The notes: a model not told the origin generated them from the sequence alone. A stretch of 13,733 bases of DNA from an uncultured Oscillospiraceae bacterium (GCA_959596515.1 CAUFXR010000074.1:1-13733), one strand, 5' to 3'; positions 1 to 6,824 are shown, numbered from the stretch's first letter. Program-made: numbers and translations.

Positions 1-275
1 GGCTTTTCGCCGGTCCCCAGCGCCGGACACCTAACCTTCCCCTGCCCTGTTCCGGCCGTGCCGGAACCCGCTCACTTTATGGCAGCGCTGTGATTCCACA
101 CCGGCGCGCTGTATAGAAAAAGGGATCTTCCGCCCGCACGCCGGCTTTTCGTCGGTCCCCAGGCTCCCGGCGCCTAGTCTTCCTCTGCCCTGTTCCGGCC
201 GTGCCGGAACCCACGGCTCACTTTATGGTAGCGCTGTGATTCCACACCGGCGCGCTGTATAGAAAGAGGACCTCC
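1..275. repeat. Two tandem ~143-bp copies overlapping the 3' end of the DHHW gene
   Basis: Bases 1-~128 match bases 143-~274 with a few substitutions and small indels (offset 142 at the left, 143 in the middle, 146 at the right). Shared blocks include ggcttttcg at 1 and 143, the hairpin at 49-67 and 192-210, and the block running through gcgcgctgtatagaaa near 104 and 250. The right copy contains the last codons and the stop (218-220) of the minus-strand DHHW gene. The left copy therefore holds a detached duplicate of that gene's end, with the same terminal residues and stop in frame except Thr to Ala. Because the left copy begins at base 1, the array may continue outside the window. No other gene is visible in 1-217. 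Confidence 0.85.
192..210 (-). terminator. Hairpin just after the DHHW stop codon (no U-tract)
   Basis: GTTCCGGC and GCCGGAAC form a perfect 8-bp stem around a 3-base loop, starting 7 bases past the DHHW stop. An identical hairpin lies in the neighbouring repeat copy at 49-67. No run of T follows on the minus strand, so it is not a standard intrinsic terminator. It may stabilise the 3' end of the mRNA. The stem is seen directly; its role is inferred. Confidence 0.35.
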
Positions 276-1318
276 TGATCGTCAAAGGCAAGGAACCTGT
301 CGAGGAGGCCGGGCGAAAGGTACCGGATATCCACCAAAGTAATTTTAGAGTAACCCTGGGCCAAGATAGGCGCGAGGCTGCTTCCGAAAGAATCCCGAAA
401 AAGGATCAGCTCTTTGTCCGTGTTCGCCTCAGGGTTCTCAATAGCGAGCAGGGCCTTTGCCCCGGATAAAAACACTTCGTAAGGATCCCGCCCCCCGGCC
501 TTTTGCATATCATAAACCGGCAGGTAGGAATCCGTTTCATAGTCGTATACCCGGCACCGGCGCAGTTGCGGGCTGTCGAGATAATACAGCGCATCCGGGG
601 AAAGAGGCAGGGCGGACTGGCCGTAATAAACGCCGTAAAAAGGCTGATCCAGCTTTTTGAGCGTATAGTCGTTCTCCAGCGAGACGCCCATTTCCTTTCC
701 GATGTGAAAGGCGGCGTCCATTATTTTTTCCTGTCGCCAGTGGATGTCCGTGGCGTAATAATCGGAAACTTCCAGAAAAGGCACGATATCGATGTACTCC
801 GCGTAGCTCATGCCTTCCCTGGCTGATCGGAAAAGCTCCTCGTAATCCATCGAGGGATAGCCGTTCTGGGCCGCCAGAAAGTAATTTTTATCCGGGACAA
901 CGGAAAGGTACACTTTCATCTCTTTGCCCGCCAGATATCTGTCGTAAACATACTGAAACCGGCTCAAAGCATACTCCACAGAGGAAACATCCAGGGGATA
1001 ATCCAGCTTTGAAACATATCCCCGCTCTATAAAGACGCCGTTGTTGTCCTTCTGGCCGAGCACCTTCAGTACCGTGAGGGCTTTTACCGTTCTGAAATAC
1101 TCCCGCAGAGGGAACTGATCCTGGGTGTATTGCTCAAAATCAGCTGTGAATTCCCCGGAAAGCACAGACTCGCCGGTGGCCTCCGGCAGAGCGGCGAGAG
1201 GCCTGCGTTCGCTTTCGGATTCCCCGACATCCGGCTGGATCAGGCCCCAAAGGAAAAAGCCCAGCAGGAACACCGCCGTCAGCGCCACGACGGCGAGATT
1301 TTTTACTTTATCCGGCAT
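218..1318 (-). CDS. DHHW family protein (AlgX/AlgJ-like SGNH acyltransferase partner)
   Basis: This 366-residue protein has one N-terminal membrane segment (about residues 8-27) and an exterior domain, so it should be anchored facing outward. DIHW at residues 191-194 is the DHHW-type signature, and RDSFGSS at 308-314 holds the likely nucleophile Ser310. With Asp191 and His193 these resemble the SGNH catalytic triad of AlgJ/AlgX/PatB proteins. The ESERRPLA stretch (residues 34-42) is also typical of the family. Such proteins receive acyl groups from an MBOAT partner and transfer them to a surface glycan. The AAGGAGG site sits 7 bases before the ATG and overlaps the stop of the MBOAT gene 12 bases upstream, implying coupled translation. 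Its last ~14 codons lie inside a tandem repeat. The family call is firm; the acceptor polymer is unknown. Confidence 0.88.
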   Translation of the reverse strand: MPDKVKNLAVVALTAVFLLGFFLWGLIQPDVGESESERRPLAALPEATGESVLSGEFTADFEQYTQDQFPLREYFRTVKALTVLKVLGQKDNNGVFIERGYVSKLDYPLDVSSVEYALSRFQYVYDRYLAGKEMKVYLSVVPDKNYFLAAQNGYPSMDYEELFRSAREGMSYAEYIDIVPFLEVSDYYATDIHWRQEKIMDAAFHIGKEMGVSLENDYTLKKLDQPFYGVYYGQSALPLSPDALYYLDSPQLRRCRVYDYETDSYLPVYDMQKAGGRDPYEVFLSGAKALLAIENPEANTDKELILFRDSFGSSLAPILAQGYSKITLVDIRYLSPGLLDRFLAFDDQEVLFLYSAPVWNHSATIK

Positions 1319-1330
1319 AAAGAGGCCTCC

Positions 1331-2731
1331 TTAAAATCTGAAATATAGAAACGGATTAAAGGAACCGTCCACCAAAAAGCCGGTGCAGACAACCAGCAAG
1401 GCGAGCAGTCCCACCGGTTCCGCGGCGTTCCAAAGGCGCCGGGCCAGGGCGGTATCCTGGGCGGCGGAAAACAGTTTCTGAGCCAGCGGCGTGGCGCCGA
1501 CGGCCGCGACCGCCAGCAGTAGCCCATAGCTTTTTAGGTAATAGAGGGTCTCCCCGCTGGTGAACGGCAGGCCGGAAAAGCCAAACATGGCAGACAGGCT
1601 GGCGAAGGCCTGGGATACGCTGGAAGCGTCAAACAGGACAAAGCCCAGAATCACGACAAGCATGACGTAAAGATGGCTGATCACTTTCCGTTTTTTTAGC
1701 CACCGGGACAGCCACAGCTTTTCCAAAATCAGCAGAACGGCGAAGAAAAGGCCCCATAAAATAAAATTCCATTGAGCGCCGTGCCAGAAGCCGGTCGCCG
1801 CCCAGACAATCAAAAGATTCAGGACCCATCTTCCCTTGCTCACCCGGTTTCCTCCCAAAGGGATATAAAGGTAATCCCGGAACCAGGTTCCGAGAGAAAT
1901 ATGCCAGCGGCGCCAAAATTCGGTGACGCTTCTGGAAACATAGGGATGCTGGAAGTTTTCCGCGAAGCGAAACCCAAACACCCGGCCCAAGCCGATGGCC
2001 ATATCGCTGTAGCCTGAAAAGTCGAAATAGATCTGAAGGGTAAACGCCACGGCGTACAGCCAGAAAAATAAGACTGACTTATCCCCGGACTTCTGGAAGG
2101 CGGAGACAAGTTCTCCCAGAAGATTGGCGATCAGCACTTTTTTGGATAATCCCAGGATAAATTTGCGAATCCCGACCGCCGCGTTTTCCATGCTGTGGGC
2201 TCGGCTCTCCAACTGGCGGGCGATCTCCGTATACCGGACAATGGGACCGGCGACAAGCTGGGGAAACATGGCGATATAGGCGGCCAGATTGATATAGTTT
2301 TTCTGCGCCGGGGCCTCTCCCCGATAGACGTCCACCGTATAACTCAAGATCTGGAAGGTATAAAAACTGATGCCGATGGGCAGGGCTATGTTCAGCAGCG
2401 GGATCGACAGGCCGGTCACGGCGTTGAAATTGGCGATGAAAAAATCGGCATATTTAAAATATCCCAACAGCAGCAGGCTGAAAAGGACAGAAGCGGTCAA
2501 AAACACTTTTGACCGCTTTGTCTCCCGATGCTTTTCGATTAATATTCCAAAAACGTATCCCTGGGTGATGGAAACCAGCATAAAAACAAGGTATTTCGGC
2601 TCACCCCAGGCATAAAAAAACAGGCTGGAAAGAAGCAGGACGCTGTTTTTGAACCCTTTGGGCGCGATAAAATACGCCGCTAAAACGCAGGGGATAAAAT
2701 AATACAGAAACGGAATACTGGAAAACACCAT
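1331..2731 (-). CDS. MBOAT family O-acyltransferase (AlgI/PatA-like)
   Basis: This is a 466-residue polytopic membrane protein with many hydrophobic helices, the usual length for AlgI-type MBOAT proteins. Family landmarks are LPIGISFYTFQ (117-127), PQLVAGPIVRY (157-167), YFDFSGYSDMAIGLG (235-249), EFWRRWHISLGTW (271-283) and GFWHGAQWNF (314-323). His317 in the last motif is the invariant MBOAT catalytic histidine, and His277 is also conserved. In known systems (alginate, peptidoglycan, cellulose acetylation) such proteins move an acyl group from a cytoplasmic donor across the membrane to a partner like the DHHW protein encoded next. The start has AGGGG about 10 bases upstream. The neighbouring DUF4358 lipoprotein and DHHW gene are its common companions in Clostridia. 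The substrate cannot be read from the sequence. Confidence 0.95.
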   Translation of the reverse strand: MVFSSIPFLYYFIPCVLAAYFIAPKGFKNSVLLLSSLFFYAWGEPKYLVFMLVSITQGYVFGILIEKHRETKRSKVFLTASVLFSLLLLGYFKYADFFIANFNAVTGLSIPLLNIALPIGISFYTFQILSYTVDVYRGEAPAQKNYINLAAYIAMFPQLVAGPIVRYTEIARQLESRAHSMENAAVGIRKFILGLSKKVLIANLLGELVSAFQKSGDKSVLFFWLYAVAFTLQIYFDFSGYSDMAIGLGRVFGFRFAENFQHPYVSRSVTEFWRRWHISLGTWFRDYLYIPLGGNRVSKGRWVLNLLIVWAATGFWHGAQWNFILWGLFFAVLLILEKLWLSRWLKKRKVISHLYVMLVVILGFVLFDASSVSQAFASLSAMFGFSGLPFTSGETLYYLKSYGLLLAVAAVGATPLAQKLFSAAQDTALARRLWNAAEPVGLLALLVVCTGFLVDGSFNPFLYFRF

Positions 2732-2752
2732 TTTCTTTTTCCCCTATGCCAG

Positions 2753-3337
2753 TCAGAGGATCGGCTCGTCGCAGACAATTTCCGCAGAAGGATAGGCTTC
2801 TTTTAATTTGCTTTGAAAGGTATCGATGACAGATTCCTCCCCAAAACAGGAGACGATATAATCGCCTACCGTCGCTATGACCAGCTTATCGGGGAATCCG
2901 CACATCCACTGCCTTTTCAGAATATTCTCCTGCACTTCTTTCGCCAGCTCGCCGGTCTGATCTCCGCTTTTGACATGATAGGCCCCGCAGGTAAAGGTGT
3001 TGGCGTTCATCATGTGCATCAGAGAAGCCGCGCCGTCGATTTGGCCGGCGGATGCCGCCGGGAAACCCAGGGTCGCGTCCAGGGCCGCGGTATCCTCCAG
3101 TCCAAACACACCGGGAGCGTCCGTTTTCATGTTTTCCTCGGACATGTCCCCGCCTACGGCGGAGAATTTATCCTCCTCCTGGTAAAGGGCCCAAACCGAA
3201 TTTAGAAGTTCCAGGGAATCCTTCACCTCTACTTGCTGTTCCCCGCCAGAAGACACTTCGCCGTTTTCAGCGGCGGCACAGGCGGCAAAGGATAAAGTCA
3301 ACGCTATGGCAAGAAAAATCGCCAGTAATTTTCTCAT
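2753..3337 (-). CDS. DUF4358-type lipoprotein
   Basis: The 194-residue product begins with a short basic stretch, a hydrophobic segment and a lipobox ending at Cys20 (FAAC), so it is probably a lipoprotein on the outer face of the membrane. The rest is a small soluble domain with few lysine/arginine clusters and resembles DUF4358 proteins, which often sit beside MBOAT and DHHW genes in Clostridia. This identification comes from recall of that gene order and overall pattern, not from a diagnostic motif. GGAGG lies 9 bases before the ATG and overlaps the end of the upstream gene, which stops only 4 bases away. The position between a membrane protein and the acyltransferase suggests an accessory role in surface acylation; no activity is known to me. 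Confidence 0.75.
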   Translation of the reverse strand: MRKLLAIFLAIALTLSFAACAAAENGEVSSGGEQQVEVKDSLELLNSVWALYQEEDKFSAVGGDMSEENMKTDAPGVFGLEDTAALDATLGFPAASAGQIDGAASLMHMMNANTFTCGAYHVKSGDQTGELAKEVQENILKRQWMCGFPDKLVIATVGDYIVSCFGEESVIDTFQSKLKEAYPSAEIVCDEPIL

Positions 3338-3341
3338 GTTG

Positions 3342-3782
3342 TCAAACCTCCGATGATTGTTTATTCAGCACCCAACACTTTGATTTCCCGTCGTAGGAAA
3401 GGAAAAGAACGGCGTCGCCGATTTTCAGCTCATAAACCCACTCCTGGTCGGGCTGTTCGACCGTCCACTGGACCTTTACGGCCTCCCAGGCCTCGCAGCT
3501 TGGTCCGAAGCCAATAACGTTCCGCTTTCTAAAGCGTACGCTTCCACCCGGTCTTCCTTCGCCCGGATAGAGACGAGGGTACTTCCCAGCGATTTCAAGA
3601 GAGACTGTAATCGCCGGAAAAGCCTCACGAACTTCGTTGGACGCGGGAGCCGGTGTATCGACAAAAACCGTTTGATCGGTAATAGGTTCCCCATATACGG
3701 AAATTTCTATTCTATGGAAAAGCTGAGAACAAAAAATAACGCCATATACTATAGCGAGGCAAGCGGCTATCGCGGCGACCAT
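3342..3782 (-). CDS. Unrecognised single-pass membrane protein (5' end disturbed)
   Basis: I do not recognise this family. The open frame gives 146 residues: a hydrophobic helix at about residues 2-19, then a ~120-residue exterior domain rich in aromatics and beta-type residues. The first ATG (3780-3782) is poorly placed, with AAAGGA directly touching it and a lysine-rich stretch upstream in the same frame back to a stop at 3831-3833. Upstream codons give DAAAAEASRRSGKKKG, a natural cytoplasmic lead-in to a membrane helix, so the true protein probably began further upstream and has been frameshifted (see 3783-3955). It lies 4 bases from the lipoprotein gene and is co-oriented with the acylation genes. 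It may be a truncated but expressed protein, or a decaying gene. Confidence 0.6.
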   Translation of the reverse strand: MVAAIAACLAIVYGVIFCSQLFHRIEISVYGEPITDQTVFVDTPAPASNEVREAFPAITVSLEIAGKYPRLYPGEGRPGGSVRFRKRNVIGFGPSCEAWEAVKVQWTVEQPDQEWVYELKIGDAVLFLSYDGKSKCWVLNKQSSEV

Positions 3783-3955
3783 TCCTTTTTTCTTCCCGCT
3801 CCGGCGGGAAGCTTCCGCCGCGGCCGCGTCTCACTGGATCCACAGCTTCTGTCACGATCCGCGACAGAAATTTTTCGCTGTCCTCGAATTCCGGGAAGTT
3901 GGGTCAAGCGTTTCTCGCCAAGGCCGCTTTCATCACGCCGGTATTCGGCGATCAA
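3783..3955 (-). pseudogene. Frameshifted 5' portion of the 3342-3782 membrane protein gene
   Basis: A frame opens at a TTG (3953-3955) that overlaps the Rrf2 stop codon and reads MIAEYRRDESGLGEKRLTQL. It then turns into implausible Arg/Ser-rich sequence. Shifting by one base in the CCC near 3899-3901 gives PEFEDSEKFLSRIVTEAVDP, a convincing amphipathic stretch. A second one-base shift near 3830-3833 joins this to DAAAAEASRRSGKKKG and the intact membrane protein. The reconstruction would give a ~60-residue cytoplasmic head before the helix. Two independent shifts are needed, so this is either a decayed gene start or sequence error. The reconstruction is inferred from reading frames only. Confidence 0.5.
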
Positions 3956-4389
3956 ATCACATAATGGTCGCCACTCAACCCTAAAGATTCATTGGCCAGC
4001 TGTTCCAGAGTAATCCCCTCAAAAAAGTCGTCGATCAACTTGCTCAGCCTTTTCCACATGGGATAAGTAACGCATTTTTCCCCACGAGGACACGGAGCGG
4101 CGTTTTTTTCCAGACACGCTACCGGCGCCAGTGATCCTTCGGTCACTTTTAAAATACTGCCTACTGTGTACTGTGCCGGTGACTTGGACAGCCGGTAGCC
4201 TCCGCCCTTTCCCCGTAGTCCGGTGACCAGACCTTTCTTGACCAGGCTTTTCATAATGGCTTCTAAATATTTTTCAGAAATTTCCTGATGTCCCGCGATT
4301 TCCTTTAGGGGTACGAATTCCTCCAGGTCATGGGTGGCAAGCTCTATCATCACCCGCAGGGCGTACCGCCCTTTGGTGGATACCATCAT
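3952..4389 (-). CDS. Rrf2 family transcriptional regulator (IscR-like)
   Basis: The 145-residue product opens with STKGRYALRVMIELA, the classic Rrf2 winged-helix start, followed by the recognition region ISEKYLEAIMKSLVKKGLV (38-56) and the wing RGKGGGYRLSK (59-69). Cys92, Cys100 and Cys106 form the three-cysteine cluster that holds a 2Fe-2S centre in IscR/NsrR-type members (spacing here CX7CX5C). It may therefore sense Fe-S status, redox state or nitric oxide. I place the start at the ATG at 4387-4389 because the GTG at 4398 falls inside a GAGGTGAGGGG ribosome site; the next ATG (4384-4386) is also possible. It is first in the run leading to the surface acylation genes and overlaps the following TTG start. 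A strong promoter with a possible operator lies upstream, suggesting autoregulation. Confidence 0.93.
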   Translation of the reverse strand: MMVSTKGRYALRVMIELATHDLEEFVPLKEIAGHQEISEKYLEAIMKSLVKKGLVTGLRGKGGGYRLSKSPAQYTVGSILKVTEGSLAPVACLEKNAAPCPRGEKCVTYPMWKRLSKLIDDFFEGITLEQLANESLGLSGDHYVI

Positions 4390-4416
4390 TCCCCTCACCT
4401 CTCTGAATCAACTTAT

Positions 4417-4441
4417 TTAACCTATTATACTACAATGTTAA
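4417..4441 (-). promoter_or_regulatory. Possible operator in the Rrf2 promoter
   Basis: TTAAC and GTTAA form a 5-bp inverted repeat separated by 15 bases and flank the -10 box of the regulator gene. This position suits autorepression by a dimeric Rrf2 protein. The match to any known Rrf2 box is not close, so this is a suggestion only. Confidence 0.25.
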
Positions 4442-4452
4442 TGGGTTTTCAA
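4424..4452 (-). promoter_or_regulatory. Promoter of the Rrf2-led operon
   Basis: TTGAAA (-35, 4447-4452) and TATAAT (-10, 4424-4429) are separated by exactly 17 bases, a near-consensus housekeeping sigma promoter. It would start transcription about 25 bases upstream of the regulator's ribosome site. Confidence 0.8.
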
Positions 4453-4465
4453 ATTCATTAATAAA

Positions 4466-4486
4466 AAACGCCCCATAGGGGCGTTT
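4466..4486 (-). terminator. Intrinsic terminator of the Nudix-aroF operon
   Basis: AAACGCCCC and GGGGCGTTT form a perfect 9-bp stem around a 3-base loop. On the minus strand the stem runs straight into six T residues and ATT, so it ends transcripts coming from aroF, 190 bases beyond the duplicated segment. Confidence 0.85.
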
Positions 4487-4550
4487 CTCGGCAACAGGAA
4501 TTTTCAATAAAACATCAAATAAATGGCTCTCAAAACATTTTTAGAACGTC

Positions 4551-4580
4551 CTTGAAAGTCCTTGAATGCCCTTGAAATAA
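4551..4580. repeat. Three tandem CTTGAA-containing decamers
   Basis: Bases 4551-4560, 4561-4570 and 4571-4580 each begin cttgaa and then diverge. They lie between the duplicated aroF end and its terminator. No function is evident and it may be simple slippage. The rest of 4487-4627 is AT-rich and shows nothing else recognisable. Confidence 0.4.
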
Positions 4581-4660
4581 AATCAGACTACCTTTTTCTT
4601 GTTTTGTTCACAAGCAGTTCTTTTGGTTCCGGGCCGGCTAACTTCCGGCTGGTGCCAGAC

Positions 4661-4880
4661 ATGACGCTTGACGCCCTCAGACCGTCCTGCCCACCGCCTG
4701 GGCTACCTTGCGGACCTCCTCGAACAGCTCTCCGTACTGGGCCGGGGTCAGCTGCTGTTTGGCGTCGGACATGGCTCTTGACGCCCTCAGACCGTCCTGC
4801 CCACCGCCTGGGCTACCTTGCGGACCTCCTCGAACAGCTCCCCGTAGTGAGCCGGGGTCAGCTGCTGTTTGGCGTCGGAC
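4661..4880. repeat. aroF: 110-bp tandem duplication of the aroF 3' end
   Basis: Block 4667-4775 repeats at 4777-4885 with only three mismatches (4731/4841, 4737/4847, 4740/4850), giving a direct tandem repeat of period 110. The right copy supplies the last ~31 codons and stop of aroF; the left copy is detached downstream. Read in the same frame, two of the three changes are silent and one is His/Gln. A much weaker, roughly 50% identical stretch at 4615-4662 may be an older third copy. Confidence 0.95.
4677..4772 (-). pseudogene. Detached duplicate of the aroF C-terminus (31-codon ORF)
   Basis: The ATG at 4770-4772 opens a 31-codon frame with stop at 4677-4679, encoding MSDAKQQLTPAQYGELF and on to GRTV. 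It is identical to DAHP synthase residues 307-337 except for Gln in place of His at the 12th position. It includes the counterpart of metal ligand Asp309 but no other active-site part, so it cannot be an enzyme. GAGGG lies about 14 bases upstream, too far for efficient initiation. It is most simply a by-product of the tandem duplication, although a translated peptide is not excluded. Confidence 0.7.
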
Positions 4881-5800
4881 ATGGCGCATTTCGGGCAGGG
4901 ATGGACTTCGATGATAAGGCCATCGGCGCCGCAGGCTACAGCGGCCAGAGACAGAGACTGGATATAAGCGCTTTTCCCCGCGGCGTGGGATGGATCGATG
5001 ATAATTGGCAGGCTGCTTCTCTCCTTGATCACCGGCACCGCGGAGATATCCAGGGTATTCCGGGTAGCGGTTTCAAAGGTACGGATGCCCCGCTCACAAA
5101 GAACCACGTTATAGTTTCCCTCGCTCATAATGTATTCGGCGGCATCCAGCCACTCCTCGATGGTAGAGGCGATGCCCCGTTTCAGCAGAACCGGCATGCC
5201 GCTTCTGCCTACCGCTTTCAGCAGCCGGAAATTCTGCATATTCCGGGCGCCAATCTGGAACATATCGCAATATTTTGCCGCGGTATCCATCTGATCCTCG
5301 GCAATCACCTCGCTGACCACCTTTAGCCCGGTGGCGTCGGCGGCCTTCCGCAGCATTTTAAATCCGTCGTCCTCCATCCCCTGAAAGGCGTAGGGACTGG
5401 TTCTCGGTTTATAGGCACCGCCCCGCAGGAACTGGGCCCCCGCCTTTTTCACGCCCATGGCGGCTTCCAGAATCTGCTCCTCGCTTTCCACAGCGCAGGG
5501 GCCCGCCATCATGGCCAGCTGATTGCCGCCGATCACTACATCTCCTACAGAGACCGTTCGGCCCTCAGGACACATATCCCGGCTGGCCAGTTTATAGCTA
5601 TGCATAATGGGCACGCATTTCTCCACGCCGTCCATCATTTCCAGGTTTACACCAGACAGGGCTGATTTATCCCCGATCACGCCGATAATGGTGGCGGCAG
5701 ACCCATTGGAAATATGAACCCCCAGCTGGTGATCCCGCAGTACCTTCTCAACGGCTTCAATTTCCCGCTGGCCGGCGCCGTGTTTCATGACGATAATCAT
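4787..5800 (-). CDS. aroF: 3-deoxy-7-phosphoheptulonate (DAHP) synthase
   Basis: This cytoplasmic enzyme condenses phosphoenolpyruvate with erythrose 4-phosphate, the first step of the shikimate pathway to aromatic amino acids. The 337-residue length and layout match the type I-beta enzyme of Thermotoga: an N-terminal ferredoxin-like regulatory domain (1-~65) and a TIM barrel. Visible marks are MAGPCAVES (98-106), GGAYKPRTSP (127-136), QIGARNMQN (182-190), LLKRG (205-209), DPSHAAGKS (269-277) and IIEVHP (296-301). Metal ligands Cys102, His272, Glu298 and Asp309 are all present. The N-terminal domain suggests feedback control, probably by tyrosine or phenylalanine. Its ATG overlaps the Nudix stop (ATGA), with GAGGG nine bases upstream inside the Nudix gene. 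The last 31 codons are duplicated downstream. Confidence 0.96.
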   Translation of the reverse strand: MIIVMKHGAGQREIEAVEKVLRDHQLGVHISNGSAATIIGVIGDKSALSGVNLEMMDGVEKCVPIMHSYKLASRDMCPEGRTVSVGDVVIGGNQLAMMAGPCAVESEEQILEAAMGVKKAGAQFLRGGAYKPRTSPYAFQGMEDDGFKMLRKAADATGLKVVSEVIAEDQMDTAAKYCDMFQIGARNMQNFRLLKAVGRSGMPVLLKRGIASTIEEWLDAAEYIMSEGNYNVVLCERGIRTFETATRNTLDISAVPVIKERSSLPIIIDPSHAAGKSAYIQSLSLAAVACGADGLIIEVHPCPKCAMSDAKQQLTPAHYGELFEEVRKVAQAVGRTV

Positions 5801-6618
5801 AAGTGCAGTCCCTCTTTTCGTTTCTCCTTTTCCGCCGCGGCTTTTCTGCGCCGGCGGCGCTGGGCCGATTCGTATGAGTTCCAGGTCCGGCTTGTTCTGG
5901 GCCGGATCCGTTCATGACGGTAGATCCATTTTTTAGCCTTTTGCAGCACCCGGATGTCGTTGTCGTATTTAAACAGCTCGCAGGCGTCCTCGTATCGGGC
6001 CCATTTGAACCGGTCGATCTCCGATTTCTGAATCACCACTTCCTCTCCGCCGCTTTTAGCGGCGAAAAACACCACCTGCTTGTGAATGCTGCCATAGGGG
6101 CAGTACTCACAGGTTTCCCGAAACCCCGGCAGAATTTCCACTCGTAAGCCGGTTTCCTCCAGCACCTCCCGCAGGGCGGTCTGGCGTTCGCTTTCCCCAT
6201 ACTCCATGTGCCCTTTGGGGAATCCCCAGTGCCTGCCGTTTTTATTCTTTACGACCAAAAATCGGACGATCCTGCCATCCACCCGGTAAACCACCGCGCC
6301 GCAGGATTTTTCATACAGGCAGGAAACCTTTTCCGGAGCCCGGCCCTCGGCCTTTTCGATGACAGAACGAATCTCCGGCGCGTAATAAACCGTGTTTTCC
6401 GGCGCCGCCACAAACTGCTCTTTTCCTCTTGACGACACCACCGCGATGACGGTAGCCGGCTGTTCCGGCTTAGGATCGCCGTAAGATATCAGGTAAACAG
6501 GCTTTGGGGCGCTGTGATCTCCGAGGGCGACGCTGCCTTTATACAACACCTTTCGTCCCTCCCCGGCTAGTTGAGCCTCAGGTTGGGACACGGTGACCAT
6601 GATCTTTTTCCCCAGCAT
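5797..6618 (-). CDS. Nudix hydrolase with an N-terminal pyrophosphatase-like domain
   Basis: The Nudix box is complete: G136-HMEYG-E142, seven residues, then REVLEETGL (150-158). The protein should hydrolyse a nucleoside-diphosphate-linked substrate with Mg2+; the surrounding pattern (KSCGAVVYR, GRHWGFPKGH) resembles diadenosine tetraphosphate hydrolases. Residues 1-~95, opening MLGKKIMVTV and containing QFVAAPENTVY, recall inorganic-pyrophosphatase-like domains of Clostridia, but the acidic DGEEQDAY-type motif is replaced by DHSAPKPVY, so it is probably non-catalytic. The C-terminus (~235-273) is a strongly basic tail. I start at the ATG at 6616-6618 because AGGAGG lies six bases upstream; an earlier ATG at 6654 lies before that site and is unlikely. 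This gives 273 residues. It is translationally coupled to aroF. Confidence 0.88.
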   Translation of the reverse strand: MLGKKIMVTVSQPEAQLAGEGRKVLYKGSVALGDHSAPKPVYLISYGDPKPEQPATVIAVVSSRGKEQFVAAPENTVYYAPEIRSVIEKAEGRAPEKVSCLYEKSCGAVVYRVDGRIVRFLVVKNKNGRHWGFPKGHMEYGESERQTALREVLEETGLRVEILPGFRETCEYCPYGSIHKQVVFFAAKSGGEEVVIQKSEIDRFKWARYEDACELFKYDNDIRVLQKAKKWIYRHERIRPRTSRTWNSYESAQRRRRRKAAAEKEKRKEGLHL

Positions 6619-6624
6619 TTCGAG

Positions 6625-6630
6625 CCTCCT
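6625..6630 (-). promoter_or_regulatory. Ribosome site that fixes the Nudix start
   Basis: AGGAGG lies six bases before the ATG at 6616-6618 and within the frame of the longer alternative, which argues for the shorter 273-residue protein. Confidence 0.85.
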
Positions 6631-6659
6631 TTCCAAGTTAACGTAATGATCCAATGGCT

Positions 6660-6688
6660 ATTATAGTAAAAAATAAAGCCGCTGTAAA
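6660..6688 (-). promoter_or_regulatory. Promoter of the Nudix-aroF operon
   Basis: TTTACA (6683-6688) and TATAAT (6660-6665) are spaced by 17 bases on the minus strand, about 30 bases ahead of the ribosome site. Confidence 0.8.
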
Positions 6689-6696
6689 GAGGAAGC

Positions 6697-6730
6697 CTTT
6701 TTCTGAAACCTGTCTGACAGGCTGAAAAAG
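6697..6730. repeat. Imperfect inverted repeat after the kinase-like gene
   Basis: CTTTTTC/GAAAAAG outer arms and CCTGT/ACAGG inner arms form a bulged hairpin between the kinase-like gene stop and the Nudix promoter. Neither strand shows a clear T-run directly after the stem, so a terminator role for the upstream gene is possible but weak. Confidence 0.35.
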
Positions 6731-6824
6731 CCGCGCCGGTATATGACTTTCGGCGCTCCTCGCGTACAGCGGCATCTACATCTATTCAATTGCTGCCGGC
6801 TTTCTGAACCGAACCGGCCGTCGT

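Noticed and set aside
4562..5326. 254-codon plus-strand frame opposite aroF
   Set aside because: It lies antisense to the fully supported DAHP synthase gene, and its repeated residues are just the complement of the 110-bp duplication.
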